Below, in pieces: positions 9,219 through 16,056 of a stretch of 30,820 nucleotides of DNA. Below the pieces are notes generated by a model. The model worked only from the letters and a program-made list of their open reading frames with translations, searched no databases and was not told the DNA's origin. Each line of letters starts with the position of its first letter. The stretch's first letter is position 1. The position numbers were made by a program, and so were the translations under genes. The DNA comes from Lysobacter_C sp966210725 (lineage in GTDB: Bacteria; Pseudomonadota; Gammaproteobacteria; Xanthomonadales; Xanthomonadaceae): the NCBI GenBank assembly GCA_966210725.1, contig CBIHLN010000028.1, positions 1-30,820 on the forward strand. Direction: 5' to 3'.

Positions 9219-10183
9219 AACGGCGGTCGTGGGGGAATGCCTTCGAACTCGTCCAGTCCGAAGGCCAGGTTGAGGTTCTGCAGCGCCTGCGTGGCGGCGC
9301 CCTTGAGCAGGTTGTCGAGCGTGGACACCACGACCAGCCGGCGACCGTCGTCCGAAAGGGTGAACCCGCCGACTTCGGCGTGGTGCCGGCCGGCGACGCG
9401 GCTGACCCAGGGCGCGTCGTCCACCACGCGGACCAGGGTTTCGGCCGCGTAACGAGCGCGGTACCGCGCGACCACCGCATCGCGATCCAGCGGATGCGCC
9501 AGATGCAGGTTGGCGGTGATCGTCAGCCCGCGGAAGTGCGGCGCTACATGCGGCATGAACTCGACCGGGTGGTCCAGATGGCGCGCGACTTCGCGCTCGT
9601 GCACGTGGCCAGCCAGGGCGTAGGGCATCAGGTTGTCGCGTAGCAGCTCCGGGTTGTTCTTGTCGGACGGCGCGGTGCCCGCGCCCGACCACCCGGACAC
9701 GCCGAAGCACTGCACCGCCCCGTCGAGCACGTCGAGCATCGGCGCGATGGCCAGCTGCATCGCCGTGGCATAGCAGCCGGGGTTGCTGATGCGCCGCGCG
9801 CCCTGCCCCGCTGCACGCGTGAGCTCCGGCAGGCCGTAGTGCCACGCCTCATCGAACCGGTAATCCGCCGACAGGTCGACGATGACGGGGGCCGCCCCGC
9901 CGGCATCGAATGCCGCCACCGCCCTGCCCGCATGCCCGTTGGGCAATGCCAGCACGACGGCATCGGCCTGCAGCGTCGGCAGCGCCTCCAAGGCCGGCGC
10001 GCTGTAGCGCAGGCCACCGCCATGCCCCGGGTGGTGGTCGGCGAGCGCCTGGCCTTCCAGTTCGCGCGAGGACACGTAGGCCAGCTCGAAGCGCGGGTGC
10101 GCGTCGATCAGTGCAACCAGTTCGGCGCCCACGTACCCGCGGGCCCCGACCAGGCCGACGGTGATGGTCGGGCCGCCGCTCAC
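9215..10183 (-). CDS. argC: N-acetyl-gamma-glutamyl-phosphate reductase
   Basis: NADPH-dependent reduction of N-acetylglutamyl-5-phosphate to the semialdehyde, third step of arginine synthesis. The 322 residues start with the Rossmann motif GLVGARGYVGAEL. The catalytic cysteine is in NPGCYATAM, followed by GVSGWSGAG and the conserved histidine in GHVHERE. I chose the GTG at 10183 because it overlaps the argB stop (GTGA) and has GGAGG seven bases upstream; a longer frame to 10234 would only add residues overlapping argB. The final codons PRPPL and the TAG stop run into a REP palindrome, so the C-terminus appears to have been set by that insertion. Confidence 0.93.
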   Translation of the reverse strand: MSGGPTITVGLVGARGYVGAELVALIDAHPRFELAYVSSRELEGQALADHHPGHGGGLRYSAPALEALPTLQADAVVLALPNGHAGRAVAAFDAGGAAPVIVDLSADYRFDEAWHYGLPELTRAAGQGARRISNPGCYATAMQLAIAPMLDVLDGAVQCFGVSGWSGAGTAPSDKNNPELLRDNLMPYALAGHVHEREVARHLDHPVEFMPHVAPHFRGLTITANLHLAHPLDRDAVVARYRARYAAETLVRVVDDAPWVSRVAGRHHAEVGGFTLSDDGRRLVVVSTLDNLLKGAATQALQNLNLAFGLDEFEGIPPRPPL

Positions 10184-11520
10184 TGCACGGCCTCCAGCAG
10201 CGTAGGCACGCGGTCGCGGCAGTGCGCCACGCACCGCTCGATGGCGTCGAAATCCTCCAGCCCGATCCAGAAGGCATTCCAGCGCGCCTGCCGCACGTGG
10301 CCATCAGCCTCGGCGTAATAGAACGCGTTGACCGGGTTGCCGTGGCGCGAGCGCCAGAACAGGCGGTCGTTGTCCTCGCGCATCATCTGCCACACCGCGC
10401 GGCCCAGGCCCTCGCCCTGCGCGTCGTCCAGCACCGCGAACTTGTCCAGGTACACGCCCGCATCCTCGCGCGTGAGGATCACCGCGGCGCGGTAGTTCTC
10501 GCTGACGTAGGCGCGGTGCAGCACGGTGCGCTCGAAGTAGTCCGGCGCCAGCGTCTTGCCGAAGGCCGACTCGATCAGCGACCTCAGTCGCGGCAGGTCC
10601 AGCGACGCCCACTCGCCGGCCTGCAGCACCCGCTCGCCGCGCCGCACCAGCGTGCCGGAGCCCTTGTGGGTGAACAGCTCCTTGGCCAGCTCCGAGGGCC
10701 GCGTGATCGACACCGATGACGACAGCGGCAGCCGGTCCAGCAATTGCTTGACCTGTTCGATCTTCACGCGCATCCCGCCGTTGATCCACGGCTGCGCCAT
10801 CAGGTGGTCGTACTCCGTGGACAGGTTGATCGAATCGATCACCCGGCCCTCGCCGTCCAGCAGGCCGCCGGTGCCGGTGAGGAACACGATCTTGTAGGGC
10901 TGCAGCACCTGCACCAGCTCGTTGGCGGCAAAGTCGGCGTTGATGTTGAGGATCTGCCCGCCGACGGTCTCGCCGAGGCTGGCGATCACCGGGATGGAGC
11001 CGGCCTGCAGGCTGGCCTGGATCGGCGCCAGCTCGACCCGCGCGACCTGGCCGACCAGGCCCAGCCGCTCCCGGTCCACGAAGTCGGCCTCGAACACACC
11101 CGAGACGATCGAGGTGGCGCGCGCGTCGGCGGCCTGCAGCGCCTCGACCAGCCGCAGGTTCTCGGCGTGCGCGACGCGGCGCACCACCGCGAGCGCCTCG
11201 GGCGAGGTGACGCGCAGGCCGTCCACCGTCTCCTTGTCGATACCGGCCGCGGCCATGGCCGCGTCCAGCTGCGGGCCCGCGCCATGGATCACGATGGGCG
11301 TCAGGCCGACGTCCTGCAGGAACGCCAGCGACGAGGTCAATGCCTCGAGGTCGTCACGCAGCACGGCGCCGCCCACCTTGACGACGGCGAAGCGCGCCGC
11401 GTCCAGCTGCGAGAAGCGCTTGAGGTACTGGCTGATCTCCTTGGCGCTGGCCATGGAGGACAGCAGCCGGACGATGGTCTGGCGCGTCTGCGGGTCGTGG
11501 GGGGCGGGCGTGGCGTTCAT
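10180..11520 (-). CDS. argB: Bifunctional N-acetylglutamate synthase/kinase
   Basis: The first two steps of arginine synthesis in one protein: acetylation of glutamate and phosphorylation of N-acetylglutamate. The 446 residues contain an N-terminal amino-acid kinase domain (about 35-290), with VVKVGGAVL, the glycine turn VIHGAGPQLD, LNINADFAANEL and LTGTGGLLD. A C-terminal GNAT acetyltransferase domain follows (about 300-446), with YVSENYRAAVILT and the acetyl-CoA loop region DAQGEGLGRAVW. This arrangement matches the NAGS/K type described from Xanthomonas campestris and Maricaulis maris, which is usually inhibited by arginine. The start is ATG at 11520 (MNATPAPH); upstream residues in the same frame translate a REP palindrome and are not coding. 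argC overlaps its stop. Confidence 0.93.
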   Translation of the reverse strand: MNATPAPHDPQTRQTIVRLLSSMASAKEISQYLKRFSQLDAARFAVVKVGGAVLRDDLEALTSSLAFLQDVGLTPIVIHGAGPQLDAAMAAAGIDKETVDGLRVTSPEALAVVRRVAHAENLRLVEALQAADARATSIVSGVFEADFVDRERLGLVGQVARVELAPIQASLQAGSIPVIASLGETVGGQILNINADFAANELVQVLQPYKIVFLTGTGGLLDGEGRVIDSINLSTEYDHLMAQPWINGGMRVKIEQVKQLLDRLPLSSSVSITRPSELAKELFTHKGSGTLVRRGERVLQAGEWASLDLPRLRSLIESAFGKTLAPDYFERTVLHRAYVSENYRAAVILTREDAGVYLDKFAVLDDAQGEGLGRAVWQMMREDNDRLFWRSRHGNPVNAFYYAEADGHVRQARWNAFWIGLEDFDAIERCVAHCRDRVPTLLEAVQ

Positions 11521-11540
11521 TCGTTGGGTCGGGCTTTTTT

Positions 11541-11604
11541 GTAGGAGCGGCTTCAGCCGCGATCCAAGGGGTCGGAAGGTTTTCGCGGCTGAAGCCGCTC
11601 CTAC
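11541..11604. repeat. REP doublet between argE' and argB
   Basis: Two near-perfect inverted units: GTAGGAGCGGCTTCAGCCGC begins at 11541, and its reverse complement ends at 11604 with CTAC. They can form a long hairpin with a spacer of about 20 bases. The element fills almost the whole gap between the argE' stop (11607) and the argB start (11520). Confidence 0.88.
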
Positions 11605-11606
11605 AG

Positions 11607-12692
11607 TCATGCGGCAAGAATGCGTTTGACTGATCTGGCGTAGCGTTCCAGCTGCTCCAGCGCCACCCACTCGTCGGCGGTATGCGCCTGCGCGATGTCA
11701 CCGGGGCCGTAGACGATCGCCGTCAGCCCCGCGGCCGAGAACAGCGAAGCCTCGGTCCAGAAATCCACGGCGTTGCCGATCGGCAGGTCGAGCGCCTCGG
11801 CCAGGTCGCGCGCCTCCAGGCGTCGGTCCTCGGCGCTGGCGATGTCGCCCGACGGCAGCGAGGGCCCACGGAAGGTTTCCTCGTAACGCTCCACCGCGCC
11901 TGCCTCGACCAGGGTGCCGAAACGCTCGTGCAGCGTGTCGATCGACATGGAGGGCAGCGGGCGGAACCCGAAGCGCACCTGCGCGCTGGGCGCGATCATG
12001 TTGGCCTTGATGCCGCCGTCGACCTTGCCGATGTTGAAACGCAGGCCGGTCAAGCCGCCAAAGCGCTGGTGCGACTCGGCCTCGACCAGGTCCAGCGCGC
12101 GGTTGCCCCAACGCATGGCCTGGTGCAGCGCACTGGCCTGCATCGCATTGGCGCCGGAGGCATGACCCGCGACGCCGCGGAACTGCATCAGCACCGAGCT
12201 GATGCCGCGGTGAGCCAGGACGGCTTCGCAGCGGGTCGGCTCGGCCACGACCGCCTCGGTGAAGCCGTGGTCGCTGGCCAGGAACGCCGCGATGCAGCGG
12301 GCGTCGTTGGCCTCCTCGTCGGTGGAGAACAGGAACGCGGCGTCGCCCGTGGTGTCCGCTGCCGCGGCCAGCAGGCCCGCCGCCGCGCCCTTGATGTCGC
12401 AGGCGCCCAGGCCGACCGCCCGGTCCCCGGTGACGCGCAGCCGGTGCGGGTCTGCGGTCCACGCCGGCGAGTCCGGCACGGTATCCAGGTGCACGTTGAA
12501 CACGCGCCGGGGGGCGCCGCGCACGGCCAGCATCGACACCGCGCCGTCGCCATGGTCGGTGACCTCGACGCGGAAGCCCGGCAACTGCGCGCGCAGGTAA
12601 TCGAACATGCCGCCCGTCCCGATCGTGCGCGGCGGGTTGCGCGTATCGAAGGACACGAGGGCCTCGAGGTGGCGGAGCGTTTCGGACAGCAT
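11607..12692 (-). CDS. argE': N-acetyl-L-citrulline deacetylase (M20 family)
   Basis: Removes the acetyl group from N-acetylcitrulline to give citrulline, following the AOTCase step. Metal-dependent M20 peptidase/deacylase family; 361 aa. Metal-binding blocks are FNVHLDTVPDS (His and Asp), GLGACDIKGA, and STDEEANDA with the catalytic glutamate; VVAEPTRCEAV and the C-terminal GPGDIAQAHTADE carry further ligands. A dimerisation insert lies near RGVAGHASGANAM. The substrate is inferred from context: it lies between argG and the NAGS/K gene, with the acetylornithine carbamoyltransferase upstream, the arrangement characterised in Xanthomonas. By sequence alone it could be read as acetylornithine deacetylase ArgE. 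ATG at 12692; the ribosome site is weak. Confidence 0.88.
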   Translation of the reverse strand: MLSETLRHLEALVSFDTRNPPRTIGTGGMFDYLRAQLPGFRVEVTDHGDGAVSMLAVRGAPRRVFNVHLDTVPDSPAWTADPHRLRVTGDRAVGLGACDIKGAAAGLLAAAADTTGDAAFLFSTDEEANDARCIAAFLASDHGFTEAVVAEPTRCEAVLAHRGISSVLMQFRGVAGHASGANAMQASALHQAMRWGNRALDLVEAESHQRFGGLTGLRFNIGKVDGGIKANMIAPSAQVRFGFRPLPSMSIDTLHERFGTLVEAGAVERYEETFRGPSLPSGDIASAEDRRLEARDLAEALDLPIGNAVDFWTEASLFSAAGLTAIVYGPGDIAQAHTADEWVALEQLERYARSVKRILAA

Positions 12693-12708
12693 GTCGATAC
12701 GGGGTCCT

Positions 12709-12905
12709 GTAGGGGCGGCTTCAGCCGCGATCGATTCTGGAGATTCGGTTCGTTGTAGGAGCGACGTCAGTCGCGAACCGGATGGTCGGTCTGACGGTGT
12801 GGTCGCGACTTACGTCGCTCCTACATTCGGGCGATATCGATAAGGGCGACGCAGCGTGATGCACACCATCTCGTGAGTGCCCATCGCGGCTGAAGCCGCT
12901 CCTGC
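12709..12905. repeat. Nested REP array between argG and argE'
   Basis: Four palindromic units in about 200 bases. Two face right: a GTAGGGGCGGCTTCAGCCGC unit (from 12709) and one with a different core, GTAGGAGCGACGTCAGTCGC (from 12755). Two face left: GCGACTTACGTCGCTCCTAC (ending 12824) and GCGGCTGAAGCCGCTCCTGC (ending 12905). The inner pair shares the GACGT core and the outer pair the GGCTTCAGCC core, so one REP pair appears to sit inside another. No gene lies in this gap. Confidence 0.85.
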
Positions 12906-12915
12906 AGGGTCGGGG

Positions 12916-14115
12916 TCAACCGCGGTTGACCTCGGCCCACAGCGTGCTGCTCATCCCGAACAGCTTGATGAAACCCTCGGCCTCGGCCACGCTCCAGTCC
13001 GCCGCCTGCGCGTAGGTCGCGCCCTTGGCGTTGAGGATGTGGGGCGACTCGATCGCCACCGCGCCGACGCTGCCGCCGTGGGTCTCCAGCACCACCTCGC
13101 CGTTGACGGTGGCCTGGCTGGACGCCAGGAACGCCTCCAGGTCGGTCTTCAGCGGATCGTGGAAGAAGCCCTCGTAGACCAGCTCGACCCACTTGCGCGC
13201 GACGTCGGGCTTGAAGCGGTTCTGCAGCTTGCTCAGCACCGCCTCCTCCAGCGCGCGGTGCGCGGCCAGCAGCGCGGCCAGGCCCGGCGCCTCGAAGATG
13301 ATCCGACCCTTCAGGCCGATGGTCGTGTCACCGGTGTACAGGCCGCGACCGACGCCGTACTGGGCGAACAACCCGTTGAGTTTCGCCAGCAGGTCGTGCC
13401 CCGCCATGCGCTCGCCGTCCAACGACACCGCCTCGCCCTGCTCGAAGCCGATGCGCACGCGCAGCGCTTCGGCCGGCCATTCGCTGCGCGGCTTGCACCA
13501 GCCTGCCGCACCCTCGCCCGGGGCCTGCCAGCGGTCGATCTCGCCGCCCGACATGGTCAGGCCCAGCAGGTTCTCGTTGATGGTGTAGGCCTGCTGCTTG
13601 GCACGTACGCCGAACCCCCGGTCCTCGAGGTACTTCTGCTCGTACGCGCGGACCTCGGTGTGTTCCTTCTGGATCTCGCGGATCGGCGCCACGATCTCGA
13701 AATCGCCCAGCGCCTTCACCGCCAGGTCGAAGCGCACCTGGTCGTTGCCCATGCCGGTGCAGCCGTGGGCGATGGCACGCGTGCCCAGCTCGGCGCAGCG
13801 CTTGAGCGCGGCTTCGACGATCAGGTAACGGTCCGACACCAGCAGCGGGTACTGGCCCTGGTAGCCCTCGCCCGCCCATACGAAGGGCTTGACGAAGCCG
13901 TCCCAGATCGCCGGCCCGCCGTCGACGGTGACGTGCGAGGCGACGCCCAGCTCCGCTGCGCGGCCCTCGATGAAGGCGCGTTCCTCGGCGTCCACGCCGC
14001 CGGTGTCGGCGAACACGGTGTGGACGTTCCAGCCGCGCTCCTGCAGGTAGGGCACGCAGAAGCTGGTGTCGAGGCCGCCGGAGAAGGCGAGGACGATGTC
14101 GCGGTTCGTGGTCAT
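12916..14115 (-). CDS. argG: Argininosuccinate synthase
   Basis: ATP-dependent joining of citrulline and aspartate to argininosuccinate. The 399 residues begin with the PP-loop LAFSGGLDTS that binds ATP. The aspartate and citrulline binding segments follow (HGCTGMGNDQVRFDLA, with GLYTGDTTIGLKGR in the C-terminal part). I take the ATG at 14115, preceded by CTGGAAACCCC. An upstream in-frame ATG at 14142 would give MTTNRTGNP ahead of the near-identical MTTNRD, and looks like a small duplication rather than the true start. It is 61 bases after argF' and shows the usual length for this subgroup. It is followed by the nested REP array, so downstream arg genes may be differently expressed. Confidence 0.95.
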   Translation of the reverse strand: MTTNRDIVLAFSGGLDTSFCVPYLQERGWNVHTVFADTGGVDAEERAFIEGRAAELGVASHVTVDGGPAIWDGFVKPFVWAGEGYQGQYPLLVSDRYLIVEAALKRCAELGTRAIAHGCTGMGNDQVRFDLAVKALGDFEIVAPIREIQKEHTEVRAYEQKYLEDRGFGVRAKQQAYTINENLLGLTMSGGEIDRWQAPGEGAAGWCKPRSEWPAEALRVRIGFEQGEAVSLDGERMAGHDLLAKLNGLFAQYGVGRGLYTGDTTIGLKGRIIFEAPGLAALLAAHRALEEAVLSKLQNRFKPDVARKWVELVYEGFFHDPLKTDLEAFLASSQATVNGEVVLETHGGSVGAVAIESPHILNAKGATYAQAADWSVAEAEGFIKLFGMSSTLWAEVNRG

Positions 14116-14176
14116 GGGGTTTCCAGTTCGATTCGTTGTCACCCACCCGGCTGCGGGCGGCGTGGAAGGGGTTGGC

Positions 14177-15208
14177 CTATCGGCCGATGAGCGCGGCCAT
14201 CACCGCCTTCTGGACGTGCAGGCGGTTCTCGGCCTCGTCGATGGCGATGCAGCTGGGGGCGTTCATCACCGCGTCGGTCGCCTTGACGTTGCGTCGCAGC
14301 GGCAGGCAATGGCTGAAGACGGCATCGTTGGTCAGCGCCATCTTGGCCTCGTCCACGATGAAGTGCGTGTAGCGGTCCCGGATGGGCTTTTCCGGCGCCC
14401 AGTTGCCGAAGTACGGCAGCGCGCCCCAGCTCTTGGCGTACACCACGTCGGCCCCGGCATAGGCGCTTTCGATGTCGTGGCTGACGGCCAGCGAGCCGCC
14501 GCTCTCGGCGACGTTGGCTTCGGCCCAGCCCATGTAGCGCTCGTCCAGCACGTAGTCCGGCGTCGGGCACAGCAGGGTCACGTCCATGCCCAGGCGCGTG
14601 GCGATCGTCAGCGCGGAATTGGCCACCGCGGTGTTGAGCGGCTTGGGGTGGTAGGTCCAGGTCAGCACGTACTTCCTGCCGCGCAGGTCGGTGGTGCCGA
14701 AGTGCTCCTGCAGCGCCAGCGCGTGCGCCAGCTCCTGGCAGGGGTGGGTGATCGTCTCCATGTTGATCACCGGCACCGGCGAGTAGCGCGCGAAGCTCTC
14801 CAGCACGCGGTCCTGGCGGTCGATCGACCAGTCGACGAACTTCGGGAACGCGCGCACGCCGATCAGGTCGACGTACCGGCCCAGCACGCGCGCCACTTCG
14901 GCGATGTGCTCCTCGGTGTCGCCGTCCATCACAGTGCCCAGGTCGAACTCGATCGGCCACGCGTCCTTGCCCGGCTGCAGCACGACCGCGTGGCCGCCCA
15001 GCTGGAACGCGCCCAGCTCGAAGCTGGTTCGCGTGCGCATGGACGGGTTGAAGAACACCAGCGCAATGGACCTGCCTTTCAGCGCGTCACCGAGCTTCTC
15101 GCGCTTGAAGCGCGCGGCATCGGCCAGCAACGCATCGAGGTCGGGGCGCGACCAGTCCTGGGTGTTGAGGAAGTGCCGGGGTGTTGCAAGCCGCGGGGTG
15201 GAGGTCAT
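14177..15208 (-). CDS. argF': N-acetyl-L-ornithine carbamoyltransferase
   Basis: Transfers a carbamoyl group to N-acetylornithine, giving N-acetylcitrulline; this defines the unusual Xanthomonas-type arginine route. The 343 residues show the carbamoyl-phosphate motif SMRTRTSFE (57-65), HPCQELAHAL, the YHPKPLNTA loop and HCLPLRRNVKATD near 300-312. From memory of the X. campestris enzyme, Glu99 here aligns with its specificity residue Glu92, and Lys309 with its carboxylated Lys302. These support N-acetylornithine rather than ornithine or succinylornithine as substrate. The gene is first in the arginine cluster, and its 205-base leader carries the candidate attenuator. ATG at 15208 gives MTSTPRLATP. 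Confidence 0.95.
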   Translation of the reverse strand: MTSTPRLATPRHFLNTQDWSRPDLDALLADAARFKREKLGDALKGRSIALVFFNPSMRTRTSFELGAFQLGGHAVVLQPGKDAWPIEFDLGTVMDGDTEEHIAEVARVLGRYVDLIGVRAFPKFVDWSIDRQDRVLESFARYSPVPVINMETITHPCQELAHALALQEHFGTTDLRGRKYVLTWTYHPKPLNTAVANSALTIATRLGMDVTLLCPTPDYVLDERYMGWAEANVAESGGSLAVSHDIESAYAGADVVYAKSWGALPYFGNWAPEKPIRDRYTHFIVDEAKMALTNDAVFSHCLPLRRNVKATDAVMNAPSCIAIDEAENRLHVQKAVMAALIGR

Positions 15209-15252
15209 GGGAAATCCATCGGTGGAGGCGATGGCCGGGCTTCCCTGGAACG

Positions 15253-15278
15253 AAAAAACCCGGCGCGGAGGCCGGGTT
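15253..15278 (-). terminator. Terminator hairpin in the argF' leader
   Basis: Read on the minus strand, AACCCGGC (15278-15271), loop CTCCGC and GCCGGGTT (15264-15257) are followed by TTTTTT (15258-15253). This is a textbook intrinsic terminator 44 bases before the argF' start. No gene ends close to it: the nearest upstream gene on this strand stops at 15470 and a small leader frame lies between. It therefore fits an attenuator better than an ordinary end-of-gene terminator. Confidence 0.85.
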
Positions 15279-15335
15279 CGTCGTACGACGCGGACGCGTG
15301 GAGCGCCGTTACCCAGCCAGGTTGGGGGGCAACGG
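15253..15335 (-). promoter_or_regulatory. Candidate arginine attenuator (three exclusive stems)
   Basis: Three pairings follow the classical order. Stem 1:2 is CCGTTGCCC (15335-15327) with GGGTAACGG (15314-15306), nine pairs with one G-T. Stem 2:3 is GGCTGGGT (15318-15311) with ACCCGGCC (15277-15270), eight pairs with one G-T. Stem 3:4 is the terminator. Stems 1:2 and 2:3 share GGGT, and 2:3 removes the 5' arm of 3:4. Arg codons of the leader peptide end directly before strand 1. A ribosome stalled there would block 1:2, allow 2:3 and let transcription reach argF'. The structure is read by hand; the function is inferred. Confidence 0.6.
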
Positions 15336-15413
15336 TCGGCGCGCGCGCGAGGTCATGCCCGCCGCCATCCAGGCGGAGGTGATGACGTCGGCGTCGGCGC
15401 GGGTCTGGGTCAT
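15309..15413 (-). CDS. Candidate arginine leader peptide
   Basis: A 34-codon frame ending 31 bases before the terminator stem, with SRARRP at residues 22-27. The Arg codons are CGC, CGC and CGA, the last usually rare in GC-rich bacteria. It lies in the correct position to control the attenuator: the Arg codons stop just before strand 1, and the TAA lies in strand 2. The start is uncertain. The ATG at 15413 has no ribosome site, but a weak promoter (TTGCGC at 15452-15447, spacer 17, GAGCAT at 15429-15424) would make it nearly leaderless. An ATG at 15356 would give a 15-residue form that keeps all three Arg of the run. No homologue is recalled. Confidence 0.5.
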   Translation of the reverse strand: MTQTRADADVITSAWMAAGMTSRARRPLPPNLAG

Positions 15414-15469
15414 GAGGGGGCGAATGCTCGCACGCGACTGCAGGGCGCGCAAGCCGCCGGTGCGGACGG

Positions 15470-15922
15470 TCAGGGGACGGGGGTGCCTGCGATCGCCGGG
15501 GTGACCGACACGCGGATCCGCAGGCGGTTGCCCGGATCGTCGGGCAGGCGCGAGCGGTACTTGGCGCCCTTGTAGGCGTAGTCCACGTCGTAGGCGATGG
15601 GTCGGCGGAACTCGCGCTCGACGGGTACCGACCGGCAGGCCGGATCGGAGCCGGGGCTGGACTGCTCGCGACCCAATGCATCGCGCACGGCATCGACCAC
15701 GCGGGACAGGCGGGAGGGGTCGCCGCCATCGGCACGCGGCGACTGGTCGCACTGCTCTTCCATCCGCGTGGCGGTCAGGGTCTGGTAGACCGGGGTCACG
15801 CGCAGCACGTGCGCGTAGTCGTAGCGCACGTTCTCGGTCTGGATGACGGTGTTCTGCTGGGCCACCGACGGCGCGGCGGCAAGGGACATCAGCAGGGCGG
15901 TCGTCAGGAGAAGGCGGCGCAT
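15470..15922 (-). CDS. Conserved exported protein of unknown function
   Basis: A 150-residue protein with a clear signal peptide (about 1-21, cleavage near SVA-QQ), so probably periplasmic. The mature part has ENVRYDYAHVLRVTPVYQTL near the N-terminus, two cysteines (near EEQCDQ and PACRSV) that could form a disulfide, and a C-terminal block PIAYDVDYAYKGAKYRSRLP-DDPGNRLRIRVSVTP. The C-terminal block resembles, from memory, the tail of glycine-zipper 2TM outer-membrane proteins of Xanthomonadaceae, but the glycine zipper itself is absent. I do not know its function. It is divergent from cysS. A TACAAT (15956-15951) may be its -10 element. Confidence 0.75.
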   Translation of the reverse strand: MRRLLLTTALLMSLAAAPSVAQQNTVIQTENVRYDYAHVLRVTPVYQTLTATRMEEQCDQSPRADGGDPSRLSRVVDAVRDALGREQSSPGSDPACRSVPVEREFRRPIAYDVDYAYKGAKYRSRLPDDPGNRLRIRVSVTPAIAGTPVP

Positions 15923-16022
15923 CGGGCTCTTGGCTCGGGCAAGTCCCGGAATTGTAGGTGCAACAGGGGCTTGCGGACTGAATCGTGCCTGTCATGGCAC
16001 CTGATGCGGGGCCATCGGCGGC

Positions 16023-16028
16023 TAGAAT
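16023..16028 (+). promoter_or_regulatory. Probable -10 element of cysS
   Basis: TAGAAT lies 29 bases before the cysS ATG, in the same GCTAGAAT context as the tRNA-Pro promoter. The -35 region is weak (CTGATG at 16001-16006). Confidence 0.45.
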
Positions 16029-16056
16029 GGCCGGCCGTCCCGCCGCCGCCGTGTCC

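Noticed and set aside
14116..14142. Longer argG start at 14142
   Set aside because: It repeats MTTNR, lacks a good ribosome site, and homologues begin at the second Met. I treat it as a chance or small local duplication.
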